From positions 808 to 8,004 of the forward strand of contig DAXF01000081.1 in assembly GCA_002506255.1 (NCBI GenBank): DNA of 7,197 nt. Direction: 5' to 3'. Source of the DNA: Methanomassiliicoccaceae archaeon UBA367. GTDB lineage: Archaea; Thermoplasmatota; Thermoplasmata; Methanomassiliicoccales; Methanomethylophilaceae. Within the stretch, counting starts at the first letter, position 1, and each line of letters begins with the position of its first letter. Below the pieces are notes generated by a model, which was not told the origin of the DNA, made no database searches, and worked only from the letters and a program-made list of their open reading frames with translations. Below are positions 5,513-7,197 of this stretch, in pieces. A program made the translations under genes and the position numbers.

Positions 5513-7197
5513 ATGAAGAAGGAGATGAGCTCTTTTGACGTCCGTGCCCTTGTGGCTGAGATGTCGGCACTGGAAGGCGCCCATATGGACAAGATATTCC
5601 AGTGGGGATCGGGTAACGTTCTCTTCAGGATCAACGTGTCCGGGGAGGGGAAGAAGGAGCTTTTCTTCAAAGACAAGAAGTGGGTCTACATGCCGGCCAA
5701 CAAACCGGAGACACCCATAAATCCCCTGAGCTTTGCGACATATCTCCGCAAATACATCAATAACGCCCTGATAGGAAAGACCATACAGGCGGGCTTCGAC
5801 AGAGTCATAATAATGGACATCATGAAAACTGATGCTGACTACAAGCTCATATTCGAGATGTTCGGCGGCGGGAATGTCCTGCTGGTACTTGACGGGAAGA
5901 TAATGAACTGCCTTGTCCACAAGACAATGAGGGACCGCAGCGTCCGGCCAGGGGAAGAGTACGTTATGCCGAAGACGCGGTTCGATCCCGCATCATCCTC
6001 TTACGAGGAATTCGCAGAGATATTCTCCAAATCAACTTCCGATCTGGTCAGGACCCTGGCGACGGGCGCGAATCTGGGCGGACAGTATGCCGAGGAGGTA
6101 TGTGCCAGAATAGGCATACCCAAGGATACTCCCTCCGAGAGCATGACTGAGGACTGGCTTCTCAGAGCTTACGGCAGCATGCGGGAATTGGTAGCAGCCG
6201 TCGCCGAATCACCGGAGCCTGCCGTCTATTACGAGGACGGGGTGGCAGTGGATTTCTCGCCTGTGCCGCTGACGATATACAAGCATCTGGAGTCCAAGAG
6301 ATTCGACACCTTGTCCCAGGCCATGGACGGATACATGGAATCGCTGGCGGAGAACGAGGTCGATACCTACACTGACCCGGAGATCGAGAGGATACGCAGA
6401 AGAGGGGAGAGGCAGCGGGAAACCATAGAGGGGTACAGGACCGAGGCGGAGGAGCTCAAGAAGAGGGCCGAGGCCGTCTATACCGAGTACGGGAAGGTGG
6501 ACGAGCTGCTGAAGGTCCTGGGGGAGCAGTCGTCGCTTATCAGCTGGGAAAAGCTGAAAGCGGGCGCTATGAAGATACCTTATGTGGTGAGCATAGACCC
6601 GTCGAAGAATCTCGTCACCGCAGAGGTCAACGGGCACTCTGTCACACTGAACTACACAAAGAACATAGACGCCAATGCCTCCGACATATACCAGAGAAGC
6701 AAGGATCTCAGTGACAAGGCGAAAAGGGCCGATGACGCTCTGAAGGAGACCTTGGATGCCCTTGAGAAAAAGGAGAAGGGATTGATCAAGGAGAAGCGGA
6801 AGATGGCCTCCAGAGCCCAGCCTACCAAACAATTCTGGTTCGAGAGATATAAATGGTTCATCACAACCGGAGGCAGGCTTGTCATCGCAGGCAGGGACGC
6901 CCACACCAACGACGGCATAGTGAAGAAACACCTGAAGGACAATGACGTCTATGCCCATGCGGATGTTCACGGGGCACCGTCCGTCATACTCAAGGAGGGG
7001 AAGAGCGCATCGGATGCAGAGCTCAGAGAGGCGTGCATCTTCGCCATAACGCAATCCAAAGGATGGGTCTCTGCCGTGGGGGAGGGCAGCGCCTTCTGGG
7101 TCTTCCCCGACCAGGTGAGCAAGACCCCCGAAGCAGGAGAGTTCGTTCCCAGAGGCGCATTCATCATCCGTGGTAAGAGGAACTACGAGTACCATAT
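5513..7197 (+). CDS. rqcH: Archaeal RqcH/NEMF (Rqc2, NFACT family) ribosome quality-control protein, 3' end outside window
   Basis: The frame is open from the ATG at 5513 to the window edge, giving 561 residues; a further C-terminal part is expected. RqcH/NEMF binds the large ribosomal subunit holding a stalled nascent chain and recruits tRNA to extend it as a degradation tag. The NFACT-N domain fills about residues 1-165 and has Asp96-Arg97 in GFDRVI, equivalent to the D97/R98 pair of Bacillus RqcH needed for tRNA recruitment. A helix-hairpin-helix region follows (about 177-205, [15 protein letters not shown]). Two coiled-coil arms lie at about 290-340 and 393-435, and the NFACT-R domain begins near 441, with [22 protein letters not shown] and [11 protein letters not shown]. 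Older annotations call this family 'fibronectin-binding protein A'. A second ATG at 5525 is possible, but TATA spacing favours 5513. Its divergent neighbour is tRNA-Thr. Confidence 0.92.
   Translation, partial: MKKEMSSFDVRALVAEMSALEGAHMDKIFQWGSGNVLFRINVSGEGKKELFFKDKKWVYMPANKPETPINPLSFATYLRKYINNALIGKTIQAGFDRVIIMDIMKTDADYKLIFEMFGGGNVLLVLDGKIMNCLVHKTMRDRSVRPGEEYVMPKTRFDPASSSYEEFAEIFSKSTSDLVRTLATGANLGGQYAEEVCARIGIPKDTPSESMTEDWLLRAYGSMRELVAAVAESPEPAVYYEDGVAVDFSPVPLTIYKHLESKRFDTLSQAMDGYMESLAENEVDTYTDPEIERIRRRGERQRETIEGYRTEAEELKKRAEAVYTEYGKVDELLKVLGEQSSLISWEKLKAGAMKIPYVVSIDPSKNLVTAEVNGHSVTLNYTKNIDANASDIYQRSKDLSDKAKRADDALKETLDALEKKEKGLIKEKRKMASRAQPTKQFWFERYKWFITTGGRLVIAGRDAHTNDGIVKKHLKDNDVYAHADVHGAPSVILKEGKSASDAELREACIFAITQSKGWVSAVGEGSAFWVFPDQVSKTPEAGEFVPRGAFIIRGKRNYEYH

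Noticed and set aside
6209..7195. A 328-codon minus-strand frame over the right end
   Set aside because: It is the mirror of the RqcH gene, whose plus-strand translation has clear NFACT domains. The antisense product has no recognisable motif and is rich in Leu, Val and His from reverse-read codons.
1..7197. CRISPR array, insertion sequence, long repeats or a defence island
   Set aside because: I saw no regularly spaced repeats, no transposase motif, no long inverted repeats and no defence-associated domain; the genes are housekeeping types with uniform codon style.

Overview
The window reads as a piece of an archaeal chromosome. Genes are preceded by TATA boxes about 30 nt upstream of their ATGs with little room for a leader. 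An archaeal-type RqcH/NEMF homologue is present, the tRNAs have archaeal D-arm and discriminator features, and arginine and isoleucine codons lean on AGG/AGA and ATA. A HypE gene with the catalytic PRIC tail implies [NiFe] hydrogenase maturation, and none of the six visible stop codons is TAG. Together this makes a methanogen or other hydrogenase-bearing member of the Thermoplasmatota (for example Methanomassiliicoccales) my best guess, but the taxon is an inference from gene content, not something the sequence proves.

Layout. 1-1998 is a tightly overlapping plus-strand operon for a high-affinity divalent metal (Zn/Mn type) ABC importer: the C-terminal part of the substrate-binding protein, the ATPase and the ABC-3 permease. 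After a 169-bp gap with a strong AT-rich promoter comes adenine phosphoribosyltransferase (2168-2692). A tRNA-Arg(TCG) gene lies convergent to it, only one base beyond its stop codon. Divergent from that tRNA is hypE (2850-3899), followed by its own-promoter neighbour, a DUF1015 protein (3985-5169). A 176-bp gene-free spacer follows, then tRNA-Thr(GGT) on the minus strand (5346-5420). Divergent from it is the large RqcH/NEMF gene, which runs off the right edge of the window (5513-7197).

How the genes fit together. The metal importer is one functional unit. The remaining genes look like independent housekeeping units: purine salvage, hydrogenase cyanide-ligand synthesis, translation (two tRNAs) and ribosome-associated quality control. 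Each appears to carry its own promoter. The DUF1015 protein is the only gene without a clear role. I do not see a mobile element, a CRISPR array, a defence system or a new multi-gene system here. The points most worth a second look are the DUF1015 protein with its ParB/SerK-like DGHHR motif, the shared AAGT-plus-TATA promoter layout that points to leaderless mRNAs, the insertion in HypE, the Cys/His tail on the ABC ATPase, and the RqcH gene, which open-reading-frame lists can miss because it has no stop codon in the window.
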